The position numbers were made by a program, and so were the translations under genes. Of a DNA stretch of 64,000 nucleotides, positions 18,346-26,501 are shown one piece after another. The first letter of the stretch is position 1. The number at the start of each line of letters is the position of its first letter. Origin of the DNA: Mesorhizobium shangrilense (GTDB lineage Bacteria; Pseudomonadota; Alphaproteobacteria; Rhizobiales; Rhizobiaceae); assembly GCF_040537815.1 (NCBI RefSeq), contig NZ_JBEWSZ010000001.1, positions 2,046,001 to 2,110,000 on the forward strand, written 5' to 3'. The notes beneath the pieces were generated by a model that made no database searches, was not told the DNA's origin, and saw nothing but the letters and a program-made list of their open reading frames with translations.

Positions 18346-19461
18346 ATGGGTCCCTTCCCGCACGACGCCCCGCCCGCAAAAATCAGCGCAGCCAATCCGG
18401 CTGGCACCGACGGTTTCGAATTCGTCGAGTTCGCGCATGCGGAGCCGGAAAAACTCGCCGAGTTGTTCACCCGGATGGGCTATGTCGCGGTGGCCAAGCA
18501 CCGCACCAGGAACATCACCGTCTGGCGCCAAGGCGACATCAACTATGTCGTCAATGCCGAGCCTGGCTCGCATGCGATGAAGTTCGCCGACAAGCACGGA
18601 CCGTGTGCTGCCTCGATGGCCTGGCGGGTGGTTGATGCCAAGCACGCTTTCGATCATGCCGTCTCGAAGGGCGCCACGCCCTATGAAGGCGACGACAAGG
18701 CGCTCGACGTTCCGGCCATAGTCGGCATCGGCGGTTCGCTGCTCTATTTCATCGACGCCTATGGCAAGAAAGGCTCGGCTTATGACGCCGAATTCGAATG
18801 GCTGGGTGCACGCGACCCACGGCCACAAGGCGTCGGTTTTTATTTTCTCGACCACCTGACCCACAACGTCTATCGCGGCCAGATGGACAAATGGTGGGAC
18901 TTCTACCGCAACCTCTTCGGCTTCAAGCAGATCCATTTCTTCGACATCGATGGCAAGATCACCGGGCTGGTCAGCCGCGCCATCACCTCGCCCTGCGGCA
19001 AGATCCGCATACCGCTCAATGAGTCCAAGGACGAGACCAGCCAGATCGCCGAATATCTGAAGAAGTACAATGGCGAAGGCATCCAGCACATTGCGGTCGG
19101 CACCGACGAGATCTACGCCGCCACCGACAAGCTCGCCGACAACGGGCTGAAATTCATGCCGGGCCCGCCCGAAACCTATTACGATATGTCCTATACCCGC
19201 GTGAACGGCCATGATGAGCCGATCGAACGGATGAAGAAGCACGGCATCCTCATCGACGGCGAAGGCGTGGTCGACGGCGGCATGACCAAGATTCTGCTCC
19301 AGATTTTCTCGAAAACCGTGATCGGTCCGATCTTCTTCGAATTCATCCAGCGCAAGGGCGACGAAGGCTTTGGCGAAGGCAATTTCCGCGCGCTGTTCGA
19401 ATCGATCGAGCAGGACCAGATCAAGCGCGGCGTGATCAAAGTGGACGGCAAGGCGGCGTAG
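18346..19461 (+). CDS. hppD: 4-hydroxyphenylpyruvate dioxygenase
   Basis: Converts 4-hydroxyphenylpyruvate to homogentisate, in tyrosine catabolism, upstream of HmgA encoded nearby. The protein is 371 aa with the two-domain vicinal-oxygen-chelate layout. The Fe(II) triad is visible as His170 (LDHLTHNV), His248 (GIQHIAVG) and Glu332 (FFEFIQRKG). The ATG at 18346 is preceded by GGAGGA at a good distance. The divergent Lrp-type regulator likely controls it. Confidence 0.97.
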   Translation: MGPFPHDAPPAKISAANPAGTDGFEFVEFAHAEPEKLAELFTRMGYVAVAKHRTRNITVWRQGDINYVVNAEPGSHAMKFADKHGPCAASMAWRVVDAKHAFDHAVSKGATPYEGDDKALDVPAIVGIGGSLLYFIDAYGKKGSAYDAEFEWLGARDPRPQGVGFYFLDHLTHNVYRGQMDKWWDFYRNLFGFKQIHFFDIDGKITGLVSRAITSPCGKIRIPLNESKDETSQIAEYLKKYNGEGIQHIAVGTDEIYAATDKLADNGLKFMPGPPETYYDMSYTRVNGHDEPIERMKKHGILIDGEGVVDGGMTKILLQIFSKTVIGPIFFEFIQRKGDEGFGEGNFRALFESIEQDQIKRGVIKVDGKAA

Positions 19462-19484
19462 ACAGCCGGAACCGGACATCTTGT

Positions 19485-19530
19485 GGCTCGATCAATTATG
19501 ACCTAAATTGTAGTCATAAAGGATCGAGCC
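19485..19530. promoter_or_regulatory. Long interrupted palindrome before the toxin-antitoxin genes
   Basis: Two 18-base arms, GGCTCGATCAATTATGAC and GTCATAAAGGATCGAGCC, match at 16 of 18 positions around a 10-base spacer centred at 19507.5. It ends three bases before the antitoxin ATG. The inner TTATGAC/GTCATAA pair is perfect. A Phd/YefM autoregulatory operator is the simplest reading; the outer arms might instead be ends of a small mobile or MITE-like remnant. Confidence 0.65.
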
Positions 19531-19532
19531 CG

Positions 19533-19757
19533 ATGAATGTTTCTATCGCCGAGGCCAAGGCCAAATTGTCGGAACTCGTCAGCCGCGCAGAGGCGGGTGA
19601 GGAGATCGTGCTTACACGCCACGGCAAGGTGGCCGCACGTATCGTACCGCCGGCAGTGGCCGACCCCCTGCCGCGTATCGGCGCGTTGAAGGGCAAGATC
19701 TGGATTGCGGACGATTTTGACGAACTCGGTCCCGAATGGGACGAGTATGTGAAATGA
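19533..19757 (+). CDS. Phd/YefM family antitoxin
   Basis: A 74-aa antitoxin. The N-terminal half has the Phd/YefM DNA-binding pattern (VSIAEAKAKLSELVSRAEAG, IVLTRHGKVAARIVP), and the acidic C-terminus (DDFDELGPEWDEYVK) would wrap the toxin. It overlaps the downstream PIN-domain toxin gene by 4 bases (ATGA), the normal antitoxin-first order. The palindrome at 19485-19530 is a likely autoregulatory site. Confidence 0.93.
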   Translation: MNVSIAEAKAKLSELVSRAEAGEEIVLTRHGKVAARIVPPAVADPLPRIGALKGKIWIADDFDELGPEWDEYVK

Positions 19758-20131
19758 CGGTCGGCCCGTTTCTCGCTGACACCCATATCATCCTCTGGTC
19801 GATTGCAGATGATCGACGTCTCAGCGAGCAGCACCGCGCTATCCTTGCTTCGGATGCGGTGGTGTTCGCGAGCGCGGTAAGTGGTTGGGAAATTGCCATC
19901 AAACGTTCGATAGGAAAGCTCGACGCGCCGGACGATCTGACGACGCTGCTTCCAAGGATGCAATTTCAGCCGCTCACAGTGACCTTCCAGCATGCGAACG
20001 CCGTTGGCGGCCTACCCCGCCACCATGGTGATCCGTTCGACAGACTGCTGATTGCGCAGGCACAGGTGGAGAACCTGACCATCCTTACATCCGACCCGCA
20101 TTTCACCCGTTACGACGTTGCTTTGGCGTGA
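19754..20131 (+). CDS. PIN-domain toxin (VapC-like ribonuclease)
   Basis: A 125-aa PIN-domain protein, expected to be a Mg2+-dependent RNase neutralised by the preceding antitoxin. Acidic active-site residues are visible in FLADTHIILW (Asp9), GWEIAIK (Glu) and DPFDRLLIAQA (Asp), with TSDPHF near the end. It is translationally coupled to the antitoxin by ATGA. The pair sits between hpd and the hmgA-fah genes, a typical chance insertion into a catabolic cluster. Confidence 0.93.
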   Translation: MTVGPFLADTHIILWSIADDRRLSEQHRAILASDAVVFASAVSGWEIAIKRSIGKLDAPDDLTTLLPRMQFQPLTVTFQHANAVGGLPRHHGDPFDRLLIAQAQVENLTILTSDPHFTRYDVALA

Positions 20132-20149
20132 TTGGCAAATCCGCTGGTT

Positions 20150-20686
20150 TCATAACCTCAATCGCTCGATCTCGGCTCTCCTGAGCTTAAGGTCATAGTC
20201 GAGCAGGAACTCGTCGAGTTGCGGCGGCGCGACAGAGGTACCGGACAACATGGCGTGGACCTGTCCACGATGGTGGATGTCGTGCAGGAAGACATGGGCG
20301 AGGATATCACCTATGCGTTCGGGGATCATGCCGTCCTCACGCCGGTCGGTGATGACGCGGCGGTCGAGATCAGCCTCTGACAGGCCTTCACAGAAGGCGA
20401 TCAGCCGCCCGTCGGCAGCGACCTGTGCGGCAAACAGTGCATGGGGCTCGTCGAAGGGCACGAAATCATCATGAGCGGCGGCCCCAATGCCGCCCTCCTC
20501 GATAAAATCGAGATAGAGAAGATCCACCGCCAGTATGTGGTTGAGCGTCGCCTTGATCGACGGGAAGAAGCTGGTGCGCTTGGCCTCGAATTCATCAGGC
20601 TGCAGGGACAGAACGGCGCGATAGAGCCGGTCGTTCGACCAGAGATTGTTGCCGGCCATGCGGCGGAGATGATCGAGAAGGTTCAC
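20150..20686 (-). CDS. DinB family protein
   Basis: A 178-aa four-helix DinB/YfiT-like protein, a fold of metal-dependent transferases or hydrolases. Conserved histidines that could bind metal are in TLNHILAVD, and in FLHDIHHRGQVHAM near residues 130-145. The GTG at 20686 is chosen because GGGGGG lies 7 bases upstream; a TTG six bases earlier is too close to that site. It lies 21 bases after the fumarylacetoacetate hydrolase gene on the same strand. The substrate is unknown. Confidence 0.85.
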   Translation of the reverse strand: MNLLDHLRRMAGNNLWSNDRLYRAVLSLQPDEFEAKRTSFFPSIKATLNHILAVDLLYLDFIEEGGIGAAAHDDFVPFDEPHALFAAQVAADGRLIAFCEGLSEADLDRRVITDRREDGMIPERIGDILAHVFLHDIHHRGQVHAMLSGTSVAPPQLDEFLLDYDLKLRRAEIERLRL

Positions 20687-20707
20687 ACTCAAGCCCCCCT
20701 GCTATCC

Positions 20708-21721
20708 CTATCTGGCGTACTTCTCGACCGTCTGCTCGATGGCACCGAAGATCGAATGTCCGGCCCTGTCCTTCATCTCGATGCGCACCGTGTCACCGAA
20801 GCGCAGGAACGGCGTTTTGGGTTCGCCTGACACAATGGTCTCGATCATGCGCAGTTCGGCGATGCAGGAGTAACCGGCGCCGCCTGCCGAAACCGGCTTG
20901 CCCGGCCCGCCATCGAGCTTGTTGGAGACGGTGCCGGAGCCGATGATGGTGCCAGCGGCCAGCGGCCTTGTCCTGGCGGCATGGACGATAAGCGCCGGAA
21001 AATCGAAGGTCATGTCGACGCCGGCATTGGCGCGACCGAACGGTTTGCAGTTGAGATCGACGAGCAGCGGCAGGCTGACCTTGCCGCCGTCCCAGGCGTC
21101 GCCCAGCTCATCGGGCGTCACCGCTACCGGCGAAAAGGCAGAAGACGGTTTCGACTGGAAGAAGCCAAAACCCTTGGCGAGCTCCGGCCCGGTGAGCGCA
21201 CGCAGCGTCACGTCATTGACCAGCATGACCAGCCGGATCGCAGCGCGGGCATCATCGAGGCTGGCGCCCATCGGCACATCGTCGACGATAACGGTCACTT
21301 CCGCTTCCATGTCGATGCCGAAAGCCTCGTCAGCCATGCGGATGGGATCGCGCGGCGCAATAAAACTATCGGACCCGCCCTGATAGATCAGCGGATCGGT
21401 CCAGAAGCTCGCCGGCATCTCGACACCGCGCGCCTTCCGCACCAGTTCGACATGGTTCACATAGGCCGATCCGTCAGCCCATTGATAGGCGCGTGGCAGC
21501 GGCGAGTGCGCATCATGCTCGTGAAAGCGGGCCGATGGCATCGCATTGTTTTCCAGCGATTCCGCTATTGTCGCGAGATGCGGCGAGATGCGCTGCCAGT
21601 GATCGAGCGCTGCCTGCAGCGTGCGCGCCAGGAACGAGGCGTCGGTGTACTGCGTCAAGTCGCGCGAGACTACGACGAGTTTTCCGTCGCGTGTCCCGTC
21701 CTTCAATGTGGCAAGCTTCAT
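20708..21721 (-). CDS. Fumarylacetoacetate hydrolase family protein
   Basis: A 337-aa FAH-family hydrolase, probably the fumarylacetoacetase that completes homogentisate degradation to fumarate and acetoacetate. Conserved blocks are EAEVTVIVDDVP (metal-binding acidic residues), KGFGFFQSKP, FSPVAVTPDELG and GTIIGSGTVSNK. The length suits the short bacterial FAH type. The ATG overlaps the stop of the preceding small reading frame (ATGA), keeping the gene coupled to hmgA expression. Confidence 0.9.
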   Translation of the reverse strand: MKLATLKDGTRDGKLVVVSRDLTQYTDASFLARTLQAALDHWQRISPHLATIAESLENNAMPSARFHEHDAHSPLPRAYQWADGSAYVNHVELVRKARGVEMPASFWTDPLIYQGGSDSFIAPRDPIRMADEAFGIDMEAEVTVIVDDVPMGASLDDARAAIRLVMLVNDVTLRALTGPELAKGFGFFQSKPSSAFSPVAVTPDELGDAWDGGKVSLPLLVDLNCKPFGRANAGVDMTFDFPALIVHAARTRPLAAGTIIGSGTVSNKLDGGPGKPVSAGGAGYSCIAELRMIETIVSGEPKTPFLRFGDTVRIEMKDRAGHSIFGAIEQTVEKYAR

Positions 21722-21951
21722 GCGGTTTCCTCTCCTTGTGCAGCCTTCTCGCTGCTTAACGTCACAACAAGGCCGTCACAGGCGATCGTCAAGTCGCCGG
21801 CCCATTTTTTCCGGACGGCGGCGGTCCGGTCAGCCTCACCAATTGCGGGATCATCAGCCCGAATGAGGCGATTGAGCACCGCTCGGCCGTAGCGCGGGGC
21901 CGCCCTCGAGCCGAGAAGCACCAACCGATCCGGCACTGACGCGGCGCTCAA
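21718..21951 (-). pseudogene. Internally deleted remnant resembling an MBL-fold metallo-hydrolase
   Basis: A 77-codon frame starting at TTG, overlapping the hmgA stop (TTGA) and the fah start (ATGA). The start DRLVLLGSRAAPR resembles the first strand of MBL-fold hydrolases (RLVLLGTKGGP), and DDPAIGEADRTAAVRKKWAG followed by CDGLVV resembles the C-terminal tail of the same family. All metal-binding HxHxDH sequence expected between is absent, as if some 230 residues had been lost in frame. The comparison is from memory of the family. It might instead be an unrelated small protein. Confidence 0.45.
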
Positions 21952-23261
21952 GACCAGTCGCCCTCGGGCGAGCCATTGAAACGCTTCTTCAGGTCTGCCC
22001 AGCAGTCGATGTAACTGTCCTGCCTGGTTTCCAGTTCGGCGCCGTAGCGGGTCAGCATCTGCGGAAAGCGGGTTTCGAACATGAAGGCCATGGTGTTGTC
22101 GAGCTTGACCGGCTTCAGATCGGCGCGAGAGGCCTTTTCGAAGCCAGGCGCATCCGGCCCATGGGCCAGCATCAGATTGTGCAGGCTCATGCCGCCGGGC
22201 ACAAAACCTTCTTCCTTGGCGTCGTACTGGCCGTGAATCAGGCCCATGAACTCGCTCATGATGTTGCGATGATACCAGGGCGGCCGGAACGTATCTTCGG
22301 CCACCAGCCAGCGCGGTGGGAAGATGACAAAGTCGATGTTGGCGGTGCCCTCCTCGCCGCTCGGCGCGGTCAGCACGGTGAAGATCGACGGATCGGGATG
22401 GTCGAACAGGATGGCGCCGACCGGCGAAAAGGTCGCCAGATCATATTTGTAAGGCGCGTAGTTACCGTGCCAGGCGACAACGTCGAGCGGCGAATGGCCG
22501 ATCTCGGTGACATGGAAATTTCCGCACCATTTCACCGTCAGCCGGCATGGCATTTCCTTTTCCTCGAACCAGGCACAAGGCGTCTTGAAATCGCGCGGGT
22601 TGGCGAGACAATTGGCGCCGATCGGGCCGCGATCTGGGAGTGTCAGCTTGGCACCGTAGTTCTCGCAGACATAGCCACGCACTTCCTTGTCGACCAGTTC
22701 GACCTTGAAGACGAGACCGCGCGGCAGCACGGCGATCTCGCCGGGCCTGAGCTCGATGACACCCATTTCGGTGACGAAGCGCAAGGCGCCGACCTGCGGC
22801 ACCACCAGCAACTCGCCATCAGCATTGAAGAAATGGTCATCGACCATCGAACTGTTGGCGACATAGACATGAGCCGCCATGCCGGTCTGCCCCAGCACAT
22901 CGCCGGCGGTGGTGATCGAGCGCATGCCGGCGACGAAATCGGTGGGCTCCTTCGGCATCGGCACGGGGTTCCACCGATATTGGCCAAGCGCCAGTTCGTG
23001 GTCGCCGACATTGGGTGCGCTCTTCCACAACGGATAATTAGCCGGCTTGAATCGGCCGGTGTGCTTTACGCTCGGCCTGATGCGATAGAGCCAGGAGCGC
23101 TCATTGGTGCCGCGCGGGGCGGTAAAGGGCGAACCCGAAAGCTGCTCGGCATAGAGGCCGTAGGCCGGCCGCTGCGGCGAGTTCCGCCCCTGCGGTAGCG
23201 AGCCGGGCAGTGTCTCGGTTTCGAAGTCGTTGCCGAAACCCGGCATGTAGGAAAAGGCCAT
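21948..23261 (-). CDS. hmgA: Homogentisate 1,2-dioxygenase
   Basis: Opens the homogentisate ring to maleylacetoacetate with Fe(II) and O2. The protein is 437 aa, the normal length. Typical blocks are [12 protein letters not shown] at the N-terminus, [33 protein letters not shown] GYVCENYGA, and [14 protein letters not shown] with the iron-binding histidine region. It is first in a leftward run hmgA-(remnant)-fah-dinB, divergent from a MarR regulator. No maleylacetoacetate isomerase gene is visible in the window. Confidence 0.97.
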   Translation of the reverse strand: MAFSYMPGFGNDFETETLPGSLPQGRNSPQRPAYGLYAEQLSGSPFTAPRGTNERSWLYRIRPSVKHTGRFKPANYPLWKSAPNVGDHELALGQYRWNPVPMPKEPTDFVAGMRSITTAGDVLGQTGMAAHVYVANSSMVDDHFFNADGELLVVPQVGALRFVTEMGVIELRPGEIAVLPRGLVFKVELVDKEVRGYVCENYGAKLTLPDRGPIGANCLANPRDFKTPCAWFEEKEMPCRLTVKWCGNFHVTEIGHSPLDVVAWHGNYAPYKYDLATFSPVGAILFDHPDPSIFTVLTAPSGEEGTANIDFVIFPPRWLVAEDTFRPPWYHRNIMSEFMGLIHGQYDAKEEGFVPGGMSLHNLMLAHGPDAPGFEKASRADLKPVKLDNTMAFMFETRFPQMLTRYGAELETRQDSYIDCWADLKKRFNGSPEGDWS

Positions 23262-23346
23262 CGCTTCCTCCCTCGCGAAATGATCCCGAGAAGCCGTTCA
23301 CGCCCACTATGAGGCAGTTCTCCGGCTTGACCAAATTGGTTTCATC

Positions 23347-23373
23347 TGTAACCATCAAAAATGTAACTATCAA
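23347..23373. promoter_or_regulatory. Direct repeats in the hmgA/MarR divergent promoter
   Basis: TGTAACCATCAA and TGTAACTATCAA (11 of 12 identical) are repeated with a 15-base period in the hmgA-to-regulator gap. The first also lies in GGTTTCATCTGTAACC, which has GGTT/AACC ends. They are candidate binding sites for the adjacent MarR-type regulator. Confidence 0.5.
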
Positions 23374-23397
23374 TCTGCGATGTCCGGATGTTTGGCC

Positions 23398-23847
23398 ATG
23401 GAAATCCTGGAGCTCGAAAGCTTCCTGCCGTACCGGCTCTATCGCCTCGCCGATGCCGTCAGCCAGGAATTCTCCCGGATATACAAGGACAGCCATGGCC
23501 TGACGCGGCCGGAATGGCGCACCCTTTCCGGGTTGGGACAGCGTGGCACGATGACCGCGACCGAAATTGGCGAACAGTCGGCGATGCACAAGACCAAGGT
23601 GTCGCGCGCCGTCGCCGAACTTGAACGTCGGCGCTGGCTGACGCGGACGCCCGACGAGAACGACCGCCGTGTCGAGCACCTGGCGCTTACCAAAGCGGGG
23701 CTTGCCGCCTATCGCGAAATGGTGCCACTGGCGAAAGCCTTCGAGCGGGAATTGCTGGCGAAACTGAGTGTAAGTGAGCTCGCTGCGATCGAAAATGGGC
23801 TGGCCGCGATCGAGACTAGAGTGACAATGAACACCGACAACACCTGA
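23398..23847 (+). CDS. MarR family regulator, probable homogentisate pathway repressor
   Basis: A 149-aa MarR protein with the winged helix in the middle (LTRPEWRTLSGLG, MTATEIGEQSAMHKTKVSRAVAELERRRWL, ENDRRVEHLALT). The start at 23398 (MEILELESF) is favoured over an ATG 18 bases upstream because it begins at the usual family N-terminus; spacing signals are weak for both. Divergence from hmgA and the direct repeats between them suggest HmgR-like control by homogentisate. Confidence 0.88.
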   Translation: MEILELESFLPYRLYRLADAVSQEFSRIYKDSHGLTRPEWRTLSGLGQRGTMTATEIGEQSAMHKTKVSRAVAELERRRWLTRTPDENDRRVEHLALTKAGLAAYREMVPLAKAFERELLAKLSVSELAAIENGLAAIETRVTMNTDNT

Positions 23848-24256
23848 CATTGCCAAAAATCCTAACAAAATAGAAACCGGCAACAAGCACGCAGGCAGCA
23901 GCTGAACTAAGAAAATATTGGCTCGCCGATCCGGAGTTTCCGGCAGAATCTCGATGCCTGATACATCCTCGTTTCGTTTGACGATCTATCGGCGAACCAA
24001 CCGACCTCTCTGCGGATGCTCTTCGGCACCAGTCGTCGCAGCAGCCGTCTGCGAAGGTCGCGCAGCCTATTTTATCATGATTTTCCAATTGCCGCTGGTG
24101 TTGACTAGGAAGCTGACCGCAGCTCCGAGCTGCGAGGCGCAATCTTTCGCCAAGACAAAAGACTCCAGCGTCCATCACAAAAACGTGATTCACATAGTAT
24201 TTTGAGAATCTAAATAATCGATACATAATAAGATATGTTGATTGGGGGGCCGATCC
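23848..24256 (+). other. 409-base stretch without a recognised gene, left edge of the accessory insert
   Basis: Composition falls from GC-rich to mixed and then AT-rich near 24200. Open frames here are short or read opposite to one another, and none resembles a known family. Stops interrupt every frame on the plus strand. It probably holds the promoter of the lipoprotein gene; GGGGGG just before its ATG is the only evident ribosome-binding feature. Confidence 0.5.
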
Positions 24257-24862
24257 ATGGAAATAATTGCAACTAGATCAATATTTTTCTTTGCTTTCTG
24301 CGCGGCTTTGTCGGGGTGCGCATATGTTTCTGCGACTCCTGTCCGTCCTGGACAAATAATTGATGGAATACCAATCCCTACAGTTAAGCCTCTATTAGTA
24401 ATTTCTGGCACCCAAGTGTCAGTTCTTCTTGTTCCGAATCCAAACAAAACATACGCCCTTCGGTTTGGGAGTTTTTTAGCGAAGCATGATTTCAAATTGG
24501 ACATGCAGAGTGGAATGATTGCCAGTTTAACCAGCAATCAGGACTCAACTGAAGTCGCGATCGCACTGGTTCAGACCATCCAGAAGGCGGTTGAAACGGG
24601 TCATTCCCTTGGAAGCGCATTCGGAGGGACAACTCCCACCAGCGATAGCGGGCGAGTACAAGTTTACGATATCGTTTTTGATGAAAGTGGCAACCTAATC
24701 GGTCTCAAGCCACTCGCGTTCCAAAGCGATCTTATGAAGGTGCCAGCGTCCCAAGCCGCCGGCGTTGGAGCAACCCCAAAGCCTGCAAATCAACCCACGC
24801 AAGACGCTTCTGGCGGCGGTGGTACTGATCCTTCTACACCAATCAAGAAGCCAAAAGGCTAA
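24257..24862 (+). CDS. Predicted lipoprotein of unknown family
   Basis: A 201-aa protein with a lipoprotein signal: hydrophobic residues 8-18 and the lipobox LSGC with Cys21. The mature part begins AYVSATPVRPG, contains a Gly/Thr/Ser-rich middle (GGTTPTSDSG) and ends in a Pro/Gly-rich low-complexity tail (about residues 165-201) with KKPKG. No known domain is recognised. Codon use includes many TTA, ATA and AGA-type codons unlike neighbours, pointing to transfer. It precedes the protease gene by 8 bases, so the two are probably one operon. Confidence 0.75.
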   Translation: MEIIATRSIFFFAFCAALSGCAYVSATPVRPGQIIDGIPIPTVKPLLVISGTQVSVLLVPNPNKTYALRFGSFLAKHDFKLDMQSGMIASLTSNQDSTEVAIALVQTIQKAVETGHSLGSAFGGTTPTSDSGRVQVYDIVFDESGNLIGLKPLAFQSDLMKVPASQAAGVGATPKPANQPTQDASGGGGTDPSTPIKKPKG

Positions 24863-24870
24863 AGCATAAA

Positions 24871-25782
24871 ATGCGCGGTCAGCTATCTATGTCGAAAGCA
24901 CGGCGTATAGTTACACGCTGTTCTGGTCAAATCTACACAAAAAAGAACGTAGCATTAGTTAGCATTGGCGAGAAACGCATCGAAGGCCGACGAAGCGGCC
25001 AGCGTGCGATCGTTGTCTACGTTCATAAAAAGGAAAACGTTGATCCTTCGGATCTCATTCCGCCACATGTTACGGACCCCAGATCCGACAGCGACACAAT
25101 ACAAACCGATGTTGTCGCTCTTATTGGGAGACCTCGAACATTCGGCGTTCGCTCCGGCAATATTATTGTCGGCGCGGATAACGTGGCGGGGGTATGTACA
25201 ATTGGGTTCGAGAAATCAGGAGCTCAATACATCCTTACCAATGCACACATCGGAAGGGATGTCGCTCAGGGCGGTCAACTCACGTCACTACGTGTACTTG
25301 ATCCACAATCTGGCAGATACGTAGCTCTTGGACCAGCAGTGTGGGCTTCTCAACTCCCAGCAGGAGGCCTCGTTGACTCAGATATCGCAGTTGCGATCGC
25401 TCAATCAACAGACGTGGATCCTTTCGAGATACAAGGCATTACCGCATCTATTGACCGGCAGGGCAATTTTGCTTCTGGAACAAATTTTACCTTTTGGTTC
25501 ATCTGGAATGGCGTTGAATTTGAGTGCGCACATCCAGAGCCTGTGAGTGAGCCTTCATGGATTGATGTCGAGGGTGTGCAAATCCAGTACCAAGATTTTT
25601 GGATTCTCCAGATGACTAAGGGCGCCTCGGCGCCGGGTCAGTCAGGGGCCCTCATCTGCCGTACAGATTTGAGTGGCAGTATCATTGCTTGCGGCGTGGT
25701 CTTTGGAGGATCTGCTCCAGATCGTATATTTGCTTTTTCTTTCCAGAAATCCTACGAAATAGCCATCAACGCAATCGCATGA
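24871..25782 (+). CDS. Trypsin-like serine protease, Nal1-like
   Basis: A 303-aa protein with a chymotrypsin-fold triad readable as His126 (LTNAHIG), Asp171 (DSDIAVA) and Ser258 (PGQSGALI). Residues about 20-90 form a conserved-looking N-terminal region (KKNVALVSIGEKR, RAIVVYVHKKE, IPPHVTD, TDVVALI) like that of bacterial proteins related to plant NAL1. No signal peptide or membrane segment is seen, so it is probably cytoplasmic. The ATG at 24871 lies 8 bases after the lipoprotein stop; an alternative ATG is at 24889. Codon use is AT-rich. The substrate is unknown. Confidence 0.8.
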   Translation: MRGQLSMSKARRIVTRCSGQIYTKKNVALVSIGEKRIEGRRSGQRAIVVYVHKKENVDPSDLIPPHVTDPRSDSDTIQTDVVALIGRPRTFGVRSGNIIVGADNVAGVCTIGFEKSGAQYILTNAHIGRDVAQGGQLTSLRVLDPQSGRYVALGPAVWASQLPAGGLVDSDIAVAIAQSTDVDPFEIQGITASIDRQGNFASGTNFTFWFIWNGVEFECAHPEPVSEPSWIDVEGVQIQYQDFWILQMTKGASAPGQSGALICRTDLSGSIIACGVVFGGSAPDRIFAFSFQKSYEIAINAIA

Positions 25783-25906
25783 GGTTAAAACTTCTTTTCG
25801 CGGACACATATACTTCTTCAAGCTACGTATTTAGGCCGTGAATCCATAAAATTGACCGGAAGCAAAGCGTTTGCGATCGCTTACGCAGCTGGTAGGCTGC
25901 GCAACC

Positions 25907-26170
25907 ATGGGCAATAGGTATTCTGATAACGAGGCGCTCTTCGCCGAGCTACACAGTCTGATCGATTCTTGGTGTGATCGTCGATGTCTTCGACCGCTCG
26001 GAATAGTGCTGCCTGCTTACAACGCATTCAACGGCATGACGGATGGATGGGGTGATCTGCTCACGGCCTTAAGGGCGCTGGCGCTCGTTAGAGACGCGCT
26101 GCTGCCAGACGAGCAGGAGATCGTCATGAGCCTGAGGCGGGCAGCCGAAGATGCGGTTGAAGCGAGGTGA
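25907..26170 (+). CDS. Small hypothetical protein
   Basis: An 87-aa predicted cytoplasmic protein, rich in Leu and Trp: ELHSLIDSWCDRR, LRPLGIVLPAY, DGWGDLLTALRAL. I recall similar small uncharacterised proteins in rhizobia but no function is known. The ATG at 25907 is used; a longer frame to 25871 lacks a convincing ribosome-binding site. It lies in the accessory insert, just before a broken transposase gene, yet its base composition is closer to the host chromosome than the protease gene. Confidence 0.6.
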   Translation: MGNRYSDNEALFAELHSLIDSWCDRRCLRPLGIVLPAYNAFNGMTDGWGDLLTALRALALVRDALLPDEQEIVMSLRRAAEDAVEAR

Positions 26171-26206
26171 CTTCCAATTTGGAAGCGAAGCTGATTCAAC
26201 ATCGGC

Positions 26207-26386
26207 ATGAGCCGATACGAGTTGACCGACTTCGAGTGGCGCGTGATCAAGCCGCTGTTGCCCAACAAGCCGCGAGGCGTGCCACGCGTCGCTGAGCGCC
26301 AACGAGCGGGCCTCCATCGTCAAAGGCGTCGTGTCACTGGAAGCCGCGCTGGCCGGAGACTGCGGCCGTCGCCGAGGAAAATATGA
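26207..26386 (+). pseudogene. Truncated IS5-family transposase fragment
   Basis: The first 29 codons read MSRYELTDFEWRVIKPLL and then NKPRGVPRV, which is the N-terminus of IS5-family (IS427-like) transposases. The frame then departs from the family and stops at 26386; the catalytic DDE part is missing. This marks past insertion-sequence activity at the right edge of the accessory insert. No terminal inverted repeats could be identified. Confidence 0.75.
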
Positions 26387-26501
26387 GACGCTCGCTCCGA
26401 AGCGGTAGCGCATTGAAGCAGACATGGTCTTGTGATCATCTTCGATCCTTGCTTGCCCGACAGCGGATTTTCAGCACTGTATGTCAGCCAGTGGATGATC
26501 C
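26387..26501 (+). other. Short non-coding stretch before the phospholipid operon
   Basis: Contains no recognised gene or motif. It restores the GC-rich chromosomal composition and presumably carries the promoter of the acyltransferase gene that starts at 26502. Confidence 0.35.

Noticed and set aside
23816..24226. A 136-codon minus-strand frame in the insert edge
   Set aside because: Cys- and Arg-rich, no family match, no ribosome-binding site, and overlaps the end of the MarR gene.
26069..26425. A 118-codon minus-strand frame across the transposase fragment
   Set aside because: It is antisense to the small gene and the transposase fragment and has no recognisable domain.
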